DNA of 48,770 bases from an uncultured Sphingomonas sp. (lineage in GTDB: Bacteria > Pseudomonadota > Alphaproteobacteria > Sphingomonadales > Sphingomonadaceae): positions 1 to 48,770 of the forward strand of contig CAJYOI010000061.1 of assembly GCA_913776045.1 (NCBI GenBank), in the 5' to 3' direction. The position numbers were made by a program, and so were the translations under genes. Numbering within the stretch: the stretch's first letter is position 1; each line of letters begins with the position of its first letter. Below the pieces are notes generated by a model that had not been told where the DNA came from, searched no databases, and worked only from the letters and a program-made list of their open reading frames with translations. This document shows positions 22,940 to 32,469 of this stretch, piece after piece.

Positions 22940-25846
22940 TTACTTCGCCGACTTGCCCGGGGCCTTTGGCAACACCGTCATCGTCCACGCCTTCGCAGGT
23001 ACCAGATACTTCGCTGCCAGCGCCTGCAACTCCTGCGGCGTGATCGTCGTCAGGTCGCTCGCGATCGTGTCGAGCGCCTTGAGCCGCTTGGGATCGAAGC
23101 TGCCGCCCTCGGTCTGCATCAGCCAGAACTGGTTGCCCGTCGACAGCCGTGCGACATACTGAACAACCGGCACCAGCGCGCGGCGCAACTCGTCCGCATC
23201 GACCGGCTTCGCCACCAGGTCGGCAGCGATGTCGCGCGACAGGTCGAAGAAATAGCCGGTCTTGTCGGGCGGCACGCTGCCGATCGCCATGATCCGCCCG
23301 CCGCCGTTCAGGCCCACCGGCCAGTTCGACGCGACGTTGGGCGTATAGCTGATCCCCGCCGACGACCGCAGCTTGTCGAGCAACCGGTCGCGGAAGATCG
23401 CCGCGAGGACTTCCAGCTTGCGACCCGTCGCGATTCCGTCGCTGCCGCCGCCGGTCGGCCACGCGATGACCGCTGCCGCCTGCGTGTCACGCCCGTCGTG
23501 CGTGCGCGTGACGGGCGTCGTAGTCGGTGCGGGGAAGCGGATCGGCGCGGTCGCTATGGTCGCATCCTTGCGCGGCTTCAGTGCGCCCAGCGACGACGCG
23601 ACCGCGGCGATCGCCGCATCGGACTTCATGTCGCCATAGATCTGCACTTCGATCGGACCGCTGGCCAGGATCGGCTCCCACAAGGCGCGGAACGACTTGG
23701 CGTCGAGCTTCTCCAGGTCCGCACGCGTCGGCGTACCCCAGCGCGGGTCACCGTCGTGGAGCAGCCGGTCGAGGTCGCGCCCCAGCACCCCATCGGGCGA
23801 AGCACCCATCGACGCATAGCTCGCCAGCATCACCGCCTTGGCACGCGCGACGGGCTTCGGGTCCCAGCCCGGTGTGTTCAGCTTGGCCGCGATCAGCTTC
23901 AGCTGGTCGGCCAGGTCGGCGGCCGATGTCGTCGATCCGAACAGGAACGCATCTTCGTCCACCGCGAAGTCTAGCGAGATCCGCCGCCCGCTGGTGATGC
24001 GGTCGATCTCTTCCTGCCCCAGCTTGCCGATCCCGCTGGCGGCCAGGGCCAGGTCGCCGGCATAGGCGGGCGTCTGCCGATCCGACGGCAGCCCGGCGAT
24101 CCCGCGGCCGAAGCGGACACGGACGTAAACGCGACTCGCTTCCGACGGATTCTCGAACAGCAGCAGGTTCACGCCGTTTGCGAACGTGACCTTCTCGATC
24201 TTCGGGTCGTTCACCGCGACCGTCCGCGCGACGACCTTGCCCGGTGCGCCGAGCTTGGGCAGCGCGTCGAAGCCGAGCGTGCCGAGCTTGCTGCCGGTCG
24301 CCGTGCCCGGCTTCACCTCGGCGGTCAGCGCCGCCTGAAGCGCGGCGGCGGCATTCTCCTGCGGTTGCGGCGTGTTGACGACCCCGCGCAGCGCAACGCC
24401 CGAGAACACCGCCTTCGCCGACGCCTGCACCGCGGCCGGTGTGAACATCTTCTTGGCGATCGCATCCTGCAGGATGCCCAGACTTGTCTGCGGAGTGGTC
24501 GTCGTCTCCTTGATGTCGACCGCCTCGACCAGATCATCGGCCTTCTTCGCGCCCGCCTCGACCCGCGCTTGGTCGACCGACGCCTTCATCGCGGTCTGAA
24601 TCTCGGTCAGCTCGCGATCGATCTCGCCCTGCGTCGGCGGCGTCGCGATGGCGTCGGCGATGCCGGTGCGCACGTCCTTCAACGCTGTCTGCCAGTCGTT
24701 GCCGAGCGGCAGGATGTTCATCAGCGTCGCGTTGGCCGACCGCGAGATGTCTTCCAGGTTCGCGCCCGCCGAAATGAAGCTGCCGCCGCCGCGCGCGCGG
24801 CTTTCCAGCCGGCGGTTGACGATACGGATCGCGACCATGTCGATCATCCGCTTCTGGTTGAAGATCACCGTATCGTCGCCGACCGTCCACGGGCGCAGCC
24901 ACGCCAGGCTGACGAGCGGTGGCAGCTGCGGCTCGACCAGCGCCGCCGTGTCCGACTTGGCGGGCTTCGGGCTGCCGAAATCGGGGGCGGGGACGGGCGC
25001 GCCGTTGCCGCGCCAGTCGGCGAAATGCTTGACGATCGCGGCTTCGAACAGCGCCGGGTCCATGTCGCCCGAAATCACGACGACCGCGCGTTCGGGGCGG
25101 TACCAGCGGTCGTGGAACGCCTTCACGCTCGCCGCCGTCGCCGCGCCAAGCGTCTCGGTGGTGCCGATCGGCGACCGGTTGGCGAGCGGCTGGCCGGCGA
25201 AGAACACTTCGCGCGTCGTATCGCCCAGCCGGACCTGCGGCCCGGGCTGTTCGCGCGCTTCCGACAGCACGACCGGCCGTTCGGCATCCAGTGCGGCCTG
25301 GGTCAGGCTGGGGCCCGCCATCATGCCCGACAGGATCTTCAGGCTTTCGTCCAGCCCGCCCGCGTTCGCCATCGGCAGGTCGAGCTTGTAGACGGTCTGG
25401 GTGAAGCTGGTCGATGCGTTGGTATCGGCGCCGAACGTCACGCCCATCCGCTGCCAGATCCGCTTCGCCTCGCCGTCGGGAACGTGTTCTGATCCGCGGA
25501 AGCTCAGATGCTCGATCAGATGCGCGAAGCCGCGCTCGTCGTCCTTTTCGTGTAGCGAGCCGACGTCCATCCGCACCCGGATCGCGACCTGCCCCGGCGG
25601 CACCCCGTTCTTGCGCACGGCGTAGCGCAGGCCGTTCGGCAGCGTCCCGAACCGCCAGTCGGGATCGGGCGTGATGTCGCTGCCCTTGTACAACCACGCG
25701 CTCTTGTCGACCGGTACCGCCGGGGCCTGGATGGTCGCGGCGGGCTGAGGCGCCTGTTGCGCAGGCAGGGCGCCGGCGATCAGGAGGAAGGGAAGCGTGG
25801 CGAAGGCGACGCGGCTTAGCCGGGAAGGACGTAGCATCGCGCTCAT
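22940..25846 (-). CDS. M16-family zinc metallopeptidase, secreted
   Basis: 968 residues with a signal peptide (about residues 1-29, ending GALPAQ). It has two tandem M16 units. The first holds the inverted zinc motif H109-L-I-E112-H113 within GFAHLIEHLSFRGSEH, with the distal Glu downstream. The second (from about residue 520, KIEKVTFANGVNLLLFENP) lacks HxxEH, as is normal for the inactive half that closes the chamber. It should act in the periplasm on peptides, like pitrilysin or PqqL-type enzymes. The ATG at 25846 was used; an ATG three codons later is equivalent. It is divergent from nfuA. Confidence 0.93.
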   Translation of the reverse strand: MSAMLRPSRLSRVAFATLPFLLIAGALPAQQAPQPAATIQAPAVPVDKSAWLYKGSDITPDPDWRFGTLPNGLRYAVRKNGVPPGQVAIRVRMDVGSLHEKDDERGFAHLIEHLSFRGSEHVPDGEAKRIWQRMGVTFGADTNASTSFTQTVYKLDLPMANAGGLDESLKILSGMMAGPSLTQAALDAERPVVLSEAREQPGPQVRLGDTTREVFFAGQPLANRSPIGTTETLGAATAASVKAFHDRWYRPERAVVVISGDMDPALFEAAIVKHFADWRGNGAPVPAPDFGSPKPAKSDTAALVEPQLPPLVSLAWLRPWTVGDDTVIFNQKRMIDMVAIRIVNRRLESRARGGGSFISAGANLEDISRSANATLMNILPLGNDWQTALKDVRTGIADAIATPPTQGEIDRELTEIQTAMKASVDQARVEAGAKKADDLVEAVDIKETTTTPQTSLGILQDAIAKKMFTPAAVQASAKAVFSGVALRGVVNTPQPQENAAAALQAALTAEVKPGTATGSKLGTLGFDALPKLGAPGKVVARTVAVNDPKIEKVTFANGVNLLLFENPSEASRVYVRVRFGRGIAGLPSDRQTPAYAGDLALAASGIGKLGQEEIDRITSGRRISLDFAVDEDAFLFGSTTSAADLADQLKLIAAKLNTPGWDPKPVARAKAVMLASYASMGASPDGVLGRDLDRLLHDGDPRWGTPTRADLEKLDAKSFRALWEPILASGPIEVQIYGDMKSDAAIAAVASSLGALKPRKDATIATAPIRFPAPTTTPVTRTHDGRDTQAAAVIAWPTGGGSDGIATGRKLEVLAAIFRDRLLDKLRSSAGISYTPNVASNWPVGLNGGGRIMAIGSVPPDKTGYFFDLSRDIAADLVAKPVDADELRRALVPVVQYVARLSTGNQFWLMQTEGGSFDPKRLKALDTIASDLTTITPQELQALAAKYLVPAKAWTMTVLPKAPGKSAK

Positions 25847-25953
25847 CCTAGAGGCTCGACAACCTTGCGCCTAGCTGAACCATGCCCCCGGCAACACAGC
25901 GTTTCCGCGAAAGCGCGCTTGATCGCGCGTCTGCACCGGCCCACATGGGTAGT

Positions 25954-26529
25954 ATGCTGATCGAAACCGAACTCACGCCGAATCCGGCGACGCTCAAGTT
26001 CCTGCCCGGCCGCACGGTCATGGACGCCGGCACCCGCGATTTCGCGACGCCGGAGGAGGCGGAAGCCTCGCCGCTCGCCGATGCGCTGTTCGGTCTGGGC
26101 GACGTGACCGGCGTGTTCTTCGGCCGCGATTTCGTCAGCGTCACCGCGGCGCCCGGCGTCGACTGGGCGGGGCTGAAGCCCGACGTGCTGGCGGTGCTGC
26201 TCGACCATTTCAGCGCGAACATGCCGCTCTTCCGCCCCGGATCGGCCGCCGGCATCAGCGTGCCCGGCGACGACGCGACCTTCGGCGACGATCCCGAGGA
26301 TGCCGACATCGTCGCGCAGATCCGCGAACTCATCGACACACGCGTGCGGCCGGCGGTCGCGAACGACGGCGGTGACATCGTCTATCGCGGGTTCGACAAA
26401 GGTAAGGTCTATCTGCAGATGCAGGGCGCCTGCTCGGGCTGCCCCTCGTCCAGCGCGACGCTGAAACAGGGCATCGAGCAGTTGCTGCGCCATTACGTCC
26501 CCGAAGTGACCGAGGTCCGCGCGGTCTGA
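25954..26529 (+). CDS. Fe-S cluster carrier Nfu/NifU-like protein
   Basis: 191 residues in two domains: an Nfu N-terminal domain (opening MLIETELTPNPATLKFLPG) and the C-terminal NifU domain with the cluster-binding C160-S-G-C163 in QGACSGCPSSSATL. It transfers [4Fe-4S] clusters to target enzymes; MiaB, encoded about 3 kb downstream, is a radical-SAM client of such carriers in other bacteria. ATGs at 25945 and 25954 are three codons apart; the second matches the family start best. The reading frame extends upstream to 25882 but without family similarity. Confidence 0.94.
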   Translation: MLIETELTPNPATLKFLPGRTVMDAGTRDFATPEEAEASPLADALFGLGDVTGVFFGRDFVSVTAAPGVDWAGLKPDVLAVLLDHFSANMPLFRPGSAAGISVPGDDATFGDDPEDADIVAQIRELIDTRVRPAVANDGGDIVYRGFDKGKVYLQMQGACSGCPSSSATLKQGIEQLLRHYVPEVTEVRAV

Positions 26530-26588
26530 CTGACCGACCCCTACCGCTCTCGACTTCCCGACAATCGACACATACCGGAGACCTGCAC

Positions 26589-27182
26589 ATGGGCCAGCCG
26601 CTCGACGATACCGCGCTCGACACGATCTTCCGCACCGCGCGCACCTATAACGGTTACCTCGACAAGCCCGTGAGCGAGGATCAGCTTCACGCGATCTGGG
26701 ATGTCATGAAGTTCGGCCCGACCTCGGCCAACCAGCTGCCCGCGCGGCTGGTGTGGTGCGTCAGCGACGAGGCGAAGGAAAAGCTCGCGTCGTGCGCCAG
26801 CGACGCCAATGCCGACAAGATCCGCAAGGCGCCCGTCTCGGTCGTCATCGGTATGGACGAGAATTTCCACGAGCATCTGCCCGAGCTGTTCCCGCATACC
26901 GATGCGAAGTCGTGGTTCGACGGCAACCTCGACCTGCGCAAGGCGTCTGCCTTCCGCAATTCCTCGCTTCAGGGCGCCTATTTCATCATCGCCGCGCGCG
27001 CGCTGGGGCTCGATACCGGGCCGATGTCGGGCTTCGACGGCGGCGCGGTGGACAAGGCGTTCTTCGCCGATCAGCCCGGCGTGACGGTCAATTTCATCTC
27101 GACGCTCGGCTATGGCGATCCGGCGACGATCTACGACCGCAGCCCGCGGCCCGATTTCGGCAAGTTCAACCGGATCGCCTGA
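26589..27182 (+). CDS. Nitroreductase-family protein, RutE/HadB-like malonic semialdehyde reductase
   Basis: 197-residue FMN-dependent nitroreductase fold. It resembles the RutE subgroup: early RTYNGYLDKPVSEDQL, FGPTSANQLPARLVW for the flavin site, and the C-terminal GYGDPA segment. RutE reduces malonic semialdehyde in uracil breakdown, but no other rut gene is near, so the real substrate is open. A clear GGAG lies 10 bases before the ATG. It stands between nfuA and tsaB in a same-strand run. Confidence 0.88.
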   Translation: MGQPLDDTALDTIFRTARTYNGYLDKPVSEDQLHAIWDVMKFGPTSANQLPARLVWCVSDEAKEKLASCASDANADKIRKAPVSVVIGMDENFHEHLPELFPHTDAKSWFDGNLDLRKASAFRNSSLQGAYFIIAARALGLDTGPMSGFDGGAVDKAFFADQPGVTVNFISTLGYGDPATIYDRSPRPDFGKFNRIA

Positions 27183-27186
27183 CCCC

Positions 27187-27798
27187 TTGGGCCTGACGCT
27201 GGTCATCGACACCGCGACCGCGGCCTGTTCGGTCGCGCTGATCGATGGCGACCGCGTGATCGCCAGCGCGCACCAGGTCGTCGGTCGCGGCCATGCCGAG
27301 CGGCTGGTGCCGATGATCGCCGAATTGCCGGGCGGCGGCCGGGCGGAGGCGATCCTGGTCGATTGCGGCCCCGGCAGCTTTACCGGAGTTCGCGTCGGGA
27401 TCGCCGCGGCGGTCGGGCTCGGCATCGGCTGGGGCGTGCCCGTATCGGGATACAGCTCGACTGCGCTGATCGCGGCGGCGGGGCTCGCGGATAACATAGA
27501 TTGGGAAGGGCTTGCCGTCGTGCTTGAAGGCGGGCACGGTGAGCTGTTCGTGCAACCCTATGACCGCCCCCTCGCCCCCGCCGGCCCGCTCGCGTCGCTG
27601 AAGCCCGATGCTGCCTTGGCCGCGATCGGCGACCGTCCGGCGATCGGCACGGGCGTGCGCTGGCTGGGCGATGCGGGCGGTGTCGAGGCGTTGCCGGATG
27701 CGGCGCGCGCCATCCTGCTGCCCCAGGCGCTTCGCACGTTGCCGCCGCGCCCCATCTACGGCCGCGCGCCCGATGCCAAACCCCAGGCGCCGAAATGA
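27187..27798 (+). CDS. tsaB: tRNA threonylcarbamoyladenosine biosynthesis protein TsaB
   Basis: 203 residues, partner of TsaD and TsaE in making t6A37 of ANN-decoding tRNAs. The ASKHA-type fold starts with LVIDTATAACSVALIDG. The VDCGPGSFTGVRVGIA motif is diagnostic. The best start is a TTG at 27187 (LGLTLVIDT), four bases after the previous stop; no ATG or GTG gives the conserved N-terminus. The end overlaps rimI by four bases (ATGA). tsaD and tsaE are not in the window. Confidence 0.92.
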   Translation: MGLTLVIDTATAACSVALIDGDRVIASAHQVVGRGHAERLVPMIAELPGGGRAEAILVDCGPGSFTGVRVGIAAAVGLGIGWGVPVSGYSSTALIAAAGLADNIDWEGLAVVLEGGHGELFVQPYDRPLAPAGPLASLKPDAALAAIGDRPAIGTGVRWLGDAGGVEALPDAARAILLPQALRTLPPRPIYGRAPDAKPQAPK

Positions 27799-28274
27799 GC
27801 ACGGCGCCGCGTCTGGTCGATCTGCGCGTCGGCGACATCAATGACCTGAATTCCGTCGTCCACATCATGAACCGCGCCTTCGATCCGCACTTCGGCGAGG
27901 CGTGGTCCTCGGCACAGTGCATCGGGATGCTCGCGCTCCAGGGCGTGTGGCTGACGCTGGCGTGCGAGGGTGAGGCACTGGTCGGCTTCGCGATGGCGCG
28001 CGCGGTGGCCGGCGACGGCGAACTGCTGTTGCTGGCGGTCGAGCCGGAGCGGCGCGGGCGCGGCATCGGCGGCACGCTTCTGCGCAGCGTCATCGCCGAC
28101 GCGCGCGACAGGCGGGCGGAGCGGCTGCACCTGGAAATGCGCGCGGGCAATCCGGCGCTCGCGCTCTACCGCGCGCATGGCTTCACCCAGGTCGGGCAGC
28201 GTCGTGCATATTACCGCGGACTGACCGGCGAAGCGTTCGACGCGCACACCTATGCGATGGCGCTGACCGACTGA
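27795..28274 (+). CDS. rimI: Ribosomal-protein-alanine N-acetyltransferase RimI
   Basis: 159-residue GNAT acetyltransferase. The acetyl-CoA loop is RRGRGIGGTLL, followed by LEMRAGNPALALYRAHGF (GNxxAxxLYxxxGF), typical of RimI. It is expected to acetylate the N-terminus of ribosomal protein S18 or other proteins. The ATG overlaps the tsaB stop, and tsaB-rimI pairing is common in bacteria. Confidence 0.9.
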   Translation: MSTAPRLVDLRVGDINDLNSVVHIMNRAFDPHFGEAWSSAQCIGMLALQGVWLTLACEGEALVGFAMARAVAGDGELLLLAVEPERRGRGIGGTLLRSVIADARDRRAERLHLEMRAGNPALALYRAHGFTQVGQRRAYYRGLTGEAFDAHTYAMALTD

Positions 28275-28292
28275 CATCGCGCTCGCCGGCAA

Positions 28293-28310
28293 ATTGCGAG
28301 TCGCTTGCGC
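28293..28310 (+). promoter_or_regulatory. Possible Fur/Mur-type operator before fur
   Basis: ATTGCGAGTCGCTTGCGC contains the palindrome GCGA-G-TCGC and repeated TTGCG blocks, reminiscent of alphaproteobacterial Fur/Mur boxes. It is 35 bases before the fur start, where autoregulation would act. The outer positions do not match symmetrically, so this is tentative. Confidence 0.3.
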
Positions 28311-28345
28311 TTCCAACCCGCGTCCGCATCCCTTACATCACGCCC

Positions 28346-28768
28346 ATGCCTCGCAAGATCGATCTCGAAGCCCTGTGTCATCAGAAGGGCCTGCGCATCA
28401 CCGAACAGCGCAAGGTCATCGCGCGCGTCCTGTCCGAAGCCGAAGACCATCCCGATGTCGAAAAGGTCTATGAGCGCGCCTCGGCGATCGATCCGGGCAT
28501 CTCGATCGCGACCGTGTACCGCACCGTCCGCCTGTTCGAGGAGGCCGGCATCCTCGACCGCCACGACTTCGGCGACGGCCGCGCCCGCTACGAGCCTTCT
28601 CCCGAAGCGCATCACGATCATCTGATCGACGTCGAGACGGGCAAGGTCATCGAGTTCGTCGATCCCGAATTGGAACTGCTCCAGAAGCAGATCGCCGAGC
28701 GGCTGGGCTTCCGGTTGGTCGACCACCGGATGGAGTTGTACGGGGTCAGTTTAGACCGGAAGGTTTGA
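28346..28768 (+). CDS. fur: Fur-family metalloregulator (Fur/Mur)
   Basis: 140 residues. A winged helix (residues about 1-80, with GLRITEQRKVIARVL and the recognition helix ISIATVYRTVRLFEEAGI) is followed by a dimerisation domain with the HHDHLID metal motif at residues 89-95. The C-terminal Cys pairs of enterobacterial Fur are absent; the only Cys is Cys11. In alphaproteobacteria such proteins respond to iron or manganese (Mur), so the metal is uncertain. It follows rimI by 71 bases and precedes plsC. Confidence 0.93.
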   Translation: MPRKIDLEALCHQKGLRITEQRKVIARVLSEAEDHPDVEKVYERASAIDPGISIATVYRTVRLFEEAGILDRHDFGDGRARYEPSPEAHHDHLIDVETGKVIEFVDPELELLQKQIAERLGFRLVDHRMELYGVSLDRKV

Positions 28769-28874
28769 GGGGTAGGCCGCACGTGAGCAGCGACAGCTGG
28801 GCACCAGACGGGCAAGCCCGGCCGGCGGGCCTTCGACCCGTCCGACGACGCGGCTTTGCCGCGGCGGGCATAAG

Positions 28875-29624
28875 ATGACCGCCGTCGCCCTCCACCCCCG
28901 CTATTCGCTCGCGGCGAACCTCCGCTTCGCCGTCCGCCTGACCGGGATCGCGCTCGCGCTCCTCCTCGCGCTCCCCGTCCACGGCCTGTGGCGAGTGTTC
29001 CGCCGATCGTCTCCCTGGCCGATGTATTTCCTCGCCGCTGTCGCCTGGATCATCGGCGCGCGCCGCCGCACGATCGGGCATTCGCTCAAACGCGACGTGG
29101 TGTTTCTTTCGAACCATCTCAGCTGGCTCGACATCCCGCTGCTCGCCGGGCGGAACGGTACGGCGTTCGTCGCCAAGTCGGACCTGGAGAAGGTCCCGGT
29201 GATCGGCTGGCTGTGCGGCCTGAACCGCACGCTCTTCGTCGATCGCACCGCGCGGATGGGCGTCGCCGACCAGATCGCCCAGTTGCGCGATGCGCTGGCG
29301 GAGGTGTGGTCGATCACCATCTTTGCCGAAGGGACAACCGGCGACGGCACGACCCTGTTGCCGTTCAAGCCCGCGCTGCTCGCGGTGCTCGACCCCCCGC
29401 CGCCGGGCGTCCGCGTCCAGCCGGTCCTGATCGATTACGGACCGGCGATGGCCGACCTCGCGTGGCTCGGCGACGAACCCGGCGCGATCAACGCCCGCCG
29501 CGTCCTGTCGCGCCCGGGCACCTTCACCGCGACGCTGACCTTCCTCGATCCGTTCGACCCGGCGGACTATCCTGGCCGCAAGGCGGTTGCGGCGGAGGCA
29601 CGCGTGCGGATGCTCGCCGCCTAG
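28875..29624 (+). CDS. plsC: 1-acyl-sn-glycerol-3-phosphate acyltransferase
   Basis: 249 residues. It makes phosphatidic acid from lysophosphatidic acid at the inner membrane. An N-terminal membrane span (GIALALLLALPVHGLW) precedes the acyltransferase motifs: NHLSWLD (NHx4D) and FAEGTTGDG (block III, EGTT). The ATG is at 28875; the 106 bases before it are GC-rich with a GCGGCTTTGCCGC hairpin and no clear Shine-Dalgarno. It continues the same-strand cluster between fur and miaB. Confidence 0.92.
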   Translation: MTAVALHPRYSLAANLRFAVRLTGIALALLLALPVHGLWRVFRRSSPWPMYFLAAVAWIIGARRRTIGHSLKRDVVFLSNHLSWLDIPLLAGRNGTAFVAKSDLEKVPVIGWLCGLNRTLFVDRTARMGVADQIAQLRDALAEVWSITIFAEGTTGDGTTLLPFKPALLAVLDPPPPGVRVQPVLIDYGPAMADLAWLGDEPGAINARRVLSRPGTFTATLTFLDPFDPADYPGRKAVAAEARVRMLAA

Positions 29625-29660
29625 CGATTCCTGTGCTTTGCGGCTAAGGCCCGCGTCATC

Positions 29661-30959
29661 ATGACCGCGCCAAAAACCTTTCACGTCAAATCCTTCGGCT
29701 GCCAGATGAACGTCTACGACGGCGAGCGGATGGCCGAGGCGATGGCGGCGGCGGGGTACACGGCGGGGGGCGACGACGCCGATGTGGTCGTGCTCAACAC
29801 CTGCCACATCCGCGAAAAGGCGACCGAAAAAGTCTACTCCGATATCGGTCGGATGAAGAAGCACCACCCTGATCAGATGATCGCGGTCGCCGGCTGCGTC
29901 GCGCAGGCCGAGGGGGCGGAAATCATTCGTCGCGCCAAGGTCGACGTCGTCGTCGGCCCGCAGGCGTATCACAATCTGCCGCAGCTGGTCGCCGATGCCG
30001 CAAAGGGCACCGCGACGCTCGACACCGACATGCCGGCCCTGAGCAAGTTCGGCGCGCTGCCGGCACGCCGCCGCGTCGGGCCATCGGCGTTCCTGACCGT
30101 GCAGGAAGGCTGCGACAAATTCTGTACCTATTGCGTCGTGCCCTACACGCGTGGCGCGGAGATCAGCCGGCCGTTCGCCGCAATCGTCGACGAAGCCAAG
30201 GCGCTGGTCGATGCGGGCGCCAAGGAAATCACGCTGCTCGGGCAGAATGTGAATGCGTGGAGCTCGGACGGCGAGGATCTGGGCAGCCTGATCCGCACGC
30301 TCGACCGCATCCCCGGCCTCGCGCGCATCCGCTATACGACCAGCCACCCGAACGACATGACCCAGGGGCTGATCGACGCGCACCGCGACGTCGAATCGCT
30401 GATGCCATTCCTCCATCTGCCGGTGCAGTCGGGCAACGACCGCATCCTGAAGGCGATGAACCGCAGCCACACGCGCGACAGCTATCTGGCGATCCTCGAC
30501 CGCGTCCGTGCCGCGCGGCCCGATATCGCACTGTCGGGCGACTTCATCGTCGGCTTCCCCGGAGAGACGGAGGCCGAGTTCGCCGATACGCTGAGTCTGG
30601 TCGCCGAAGTGCGCCATGCGATGGCGTTCAGTTTCAAGTACAGCCCGCGCCCCGGCACGCCCGCTGCCGACCTGCCCGACCAGATCGCGCCGGAGGTGAT
30701 GGTCGAACGGCTCGCCCGCCTGCAGGACGCGCTCGGCCGCGATCAGGCGGCATTCAACGCCGATACGGTCGGCCGTCGCTGCACGATCCTGATCGAACGC
30801 CCGGGCCGCAAGGCGGGACAAATGATCGGCAAGTCGCCGTGGCTGCAATCGGTAGTGGTCGAAAACGGCCCGGCGATCGGCACGTTGCTCGACGTCGATA
30901 TCACCGCAGCGGGGCCGGTGTCGCTGACCGGTGTTCCGGTCCTCGCGCACGCCGCCTGA
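29661..30959 (+). CDS. miaB: tRNA-2-methylthio-N6-dimethylallyladenosine synthase MiaB
   Basis: 432-residue radical-SAM methylthiotransferase modifying A37 of tRNAs. The N-terminal UPF0004 domain has its cluster cysteines in [15 protein letters not shown] and VAGCVAQ. The radical-SAM motif is [12 protein letters not shown] (CxxxCxxC). The C-terminal TRAM domain covers about residues 360-430. Length and motif set are complete. It begins 36 bases after plsC. Confidence 0.97.
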   Translation: MTAPKTFHVKSFGCQMNVYDGERMAEAMAAAGYTAGGDDADVVVLNTCHIREKATEKVYSDIGRMKKHHPDQMIAVAGCVAQAEGAEIIRRAKVDVVVGPQAYHNLPQLVADAAKGTATLDTDMPALSKFGALPARRRVGPSAFLTVQEGCDKFCTYCVVPYTRGAEISRPFAAIVDEAKALVDAGAKEITLLGQNVNAWSSDGEDLGSLIRTLDRIPGLARIRYTTSHPNDMTQGLIDAHRDVESLMPFLHLPVQSGNDRILKAMNRSHTRDSYLAILDRVRAARPDIALSGDFIVGFPGETEAEFADTLSLVAEVRHAMAFSFKYSPRPGTPAADLPDQIAPEVMVERLARLQDALGRDQAAFNADTVGRRCTILIERPGRKAGQMIGKSPWLQSVVVENGPAIGTLLDVDITAAGPVSLTGVPVLAHAA

Positions 30960-30969
30960 TCCGCAAACG

Positions 30970-31875
30970 GTGACCGATCGCCGCACCCTGCGGCCGTACG
31001 CCATGCTGGCGGCGGCAATGCTGTTCTGGGCGGGCAACGCGATCGCCGGCCGGGTGGTCCGCGACGACATTCCGCCCGCGACGCTCAGCCTGATGCGCTG
31101 GGTGGGCGCGCTGGCGCTGCTGCTGCCTTTCGCCTGGCCGCATCTCGTCCGCGACCGGGCGATCCTGATCGCCGCATGGCCGCGGGTCGTGGTGATCGGG
31201 CTGCTCGGCATCGCGGCGTTCAACGCGATCTATTATTTCGGGCTGCACTACACGACCGCCAGCAACGGGCTGCTGCTCCAGGCGCTGATTCCGACGCTCG
31301 TGCTGATCTGCGACCGGCTGATCTTCGGCATCCGCCCCGGGTGGAGCGCGGTCGCGGGGGTGGCGGTGTCGACAATCGGCGTCGCCTTCATCGTGTTTCG
31401 CGGCGATCCGGCGCTTCTGACGGGCTTCGTCCTCAGTCGCGGTGACGCCATCATCCTGGTCGCTGTCGTGGTCTGGGCGCTCTACACCAGTCTGCTCAGG
31501 ACCAAACCCGATGCGCATCCGCTGGCGTTTCTGGCCGCGACCTTCGCGGTCGGGCTCGCTGCCCTCCTACCGCTTGCAGTCGCCGAACTGACGAGCGGTG
31601 CGCAGCTTCGCTGGACGTCCACGACGGTTGCGGTGGTCGGCTATGTCGCGGTCTTTCCCTCGCTGCTGTCCTATTCGCTGTTCAGCGCCGGCGTCGCCGC
31701 GCTGGGGGCGGGGCGCGCCGGGCAGACGATCAACCTGATGCCGCTGTTCGGGGCTCTGCTCGCCGCCGCGTTGCTCGGCGAGACGCTGCATGGCTACCAC
31801 GCCATCGGCATGGCGCTGATCCTGATCGGTCTGGCGATCGGCCTGCTCGGCGCGCGGGCGCTCAGGCGAACGTGA
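30970..31875 (+). CDS. EamA/DMT-family transporter
   Basis: About 301 residues with ten hydrophobic segments in two EamA repeats (AMLFWAGNAIAGRVVRDDIP near the start; DAIILVAVVVWALYTSLLR opening the second). Members export amino acids or other metabolites; the substrate cannot be read from sequence. A GTG at 30970 sits 11 bases after the miaB stop; an ATG at 31003 is also possible. Its 3' end overlaps the convergent PPOX-fold gene by 14 bases. Confidence 0.9.
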   Translation: MTDRRTLRPYAMLAAAMLFWAGNAIAGRVVRDDIPPATLSLMRWVGALALLLPFAWPHLVRDRAILIAAWPRVVVIGLLGIAAFNAIYYFGLHYTTASNGLLLQALIPTLVLICDRLIFGIRPGWSAVAGVAVSTIGVAFIVFRGDPALLTGFVLSRGDAIILVAVVVWALYTSLLRTKPDAHPLAFLAATFAVGLAALLPLAVAELTSGAQLRWTSTTVAVVGYVAVFPSLLSYSLFSAGVAALGAGRAGQTINLMPLFGALLAAALLGETLHGYHAIGMALILIGLAIGLLGARALRRT

Positions 31876-32296
31876 TTTCGCCCTGATCCTCTCCGTCCCA
31901 ATAATGGATGCGGTCGGCGTGGACCTTGATCAGCACCAGTCCGGGCGTGTCGGTGCCTTGTTCGAACCAGCGTTCAAGATCCTTCACCCAATGCGCCTCG
32001 AACGCGGCCTTGTCGCGGATGATCTCGGCCTTGCCTTCGGCGGCGATGAAGATCGGCGGCTTGCCCAACAGCCCCTTGTTGCCGTGCAGCGTCAGGCCGA
32101 CGTTGGGATCGGCCTGGATTTCCTGCACCGTGTGCGTGCTGTCGAGCGCGAAGAAATAGCTGTCGCCGTCATAGTCGACGTCGCGATTGTTGCTCATCGG
32201 CCGCGCGGCGATACCGCCGTCGGCGGTCTTGGTCGACAGCATCGTGAAGTCGATGTCGCGCATGATTTCGGCGAGATCGGTCAGGGACTTGGGCAT
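31862..32296 (-). CDS. Pyridoxamine 5'-phosphate oxidase-fold (general stress protein 26-like)
   Basis: 144 residues. The FMN-binding split-barrel has DIDFTMLSTKTADGGIAARPM at its start and the RIHYWDG end typical of the COG3871 stress-protein group, which bind FMN/FAD or pyridoxal phosphate. The ATG at 32296 has a strong AAGGAG 10 bases upstream. It is the only minus-strand gene within this plus-strand cluster and is convergent with the transporter gene. Confidence 0.88.
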   Translation of the reverse strand: MPKSLTDLAEIMRDIDFTMLSTKTADGGIAARPMSNNRDVDYDGDSYFFALDSTHTVQEIQADPNVGLTLHGNKGLLGKPPIFIAAEGKAEIIRDKAAFEAHWVKDLERWFEQGTDTPGLVLIKVHADRIHYWDGEDQGEITFA

Positions 32297-32469
32297 CGGG
32301 GGCTCTCCTTTTCGAAGCCCCAAGCGGACGACTCGGCCCTGCGGTTCCGCCGCCCCTGTTGCGCAGCCGCTACGCGCTCCCCAAATCGGTGGCGTCACAC
32401 AAATGCCGTTGTCTTTCGCGGCCCCTCTGTCAGACTTCCCTCAACCGTGACGCGACCCCAAGGAGCCCG

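Noticed and set aside
28784-28878. GTG-initiated 31-codon frame ending over the plsC start
   Set aside because: Codons look like translated GC-rich repeat DNA, there is no ribosome site, and no hydrophobic or domain pattern is present.
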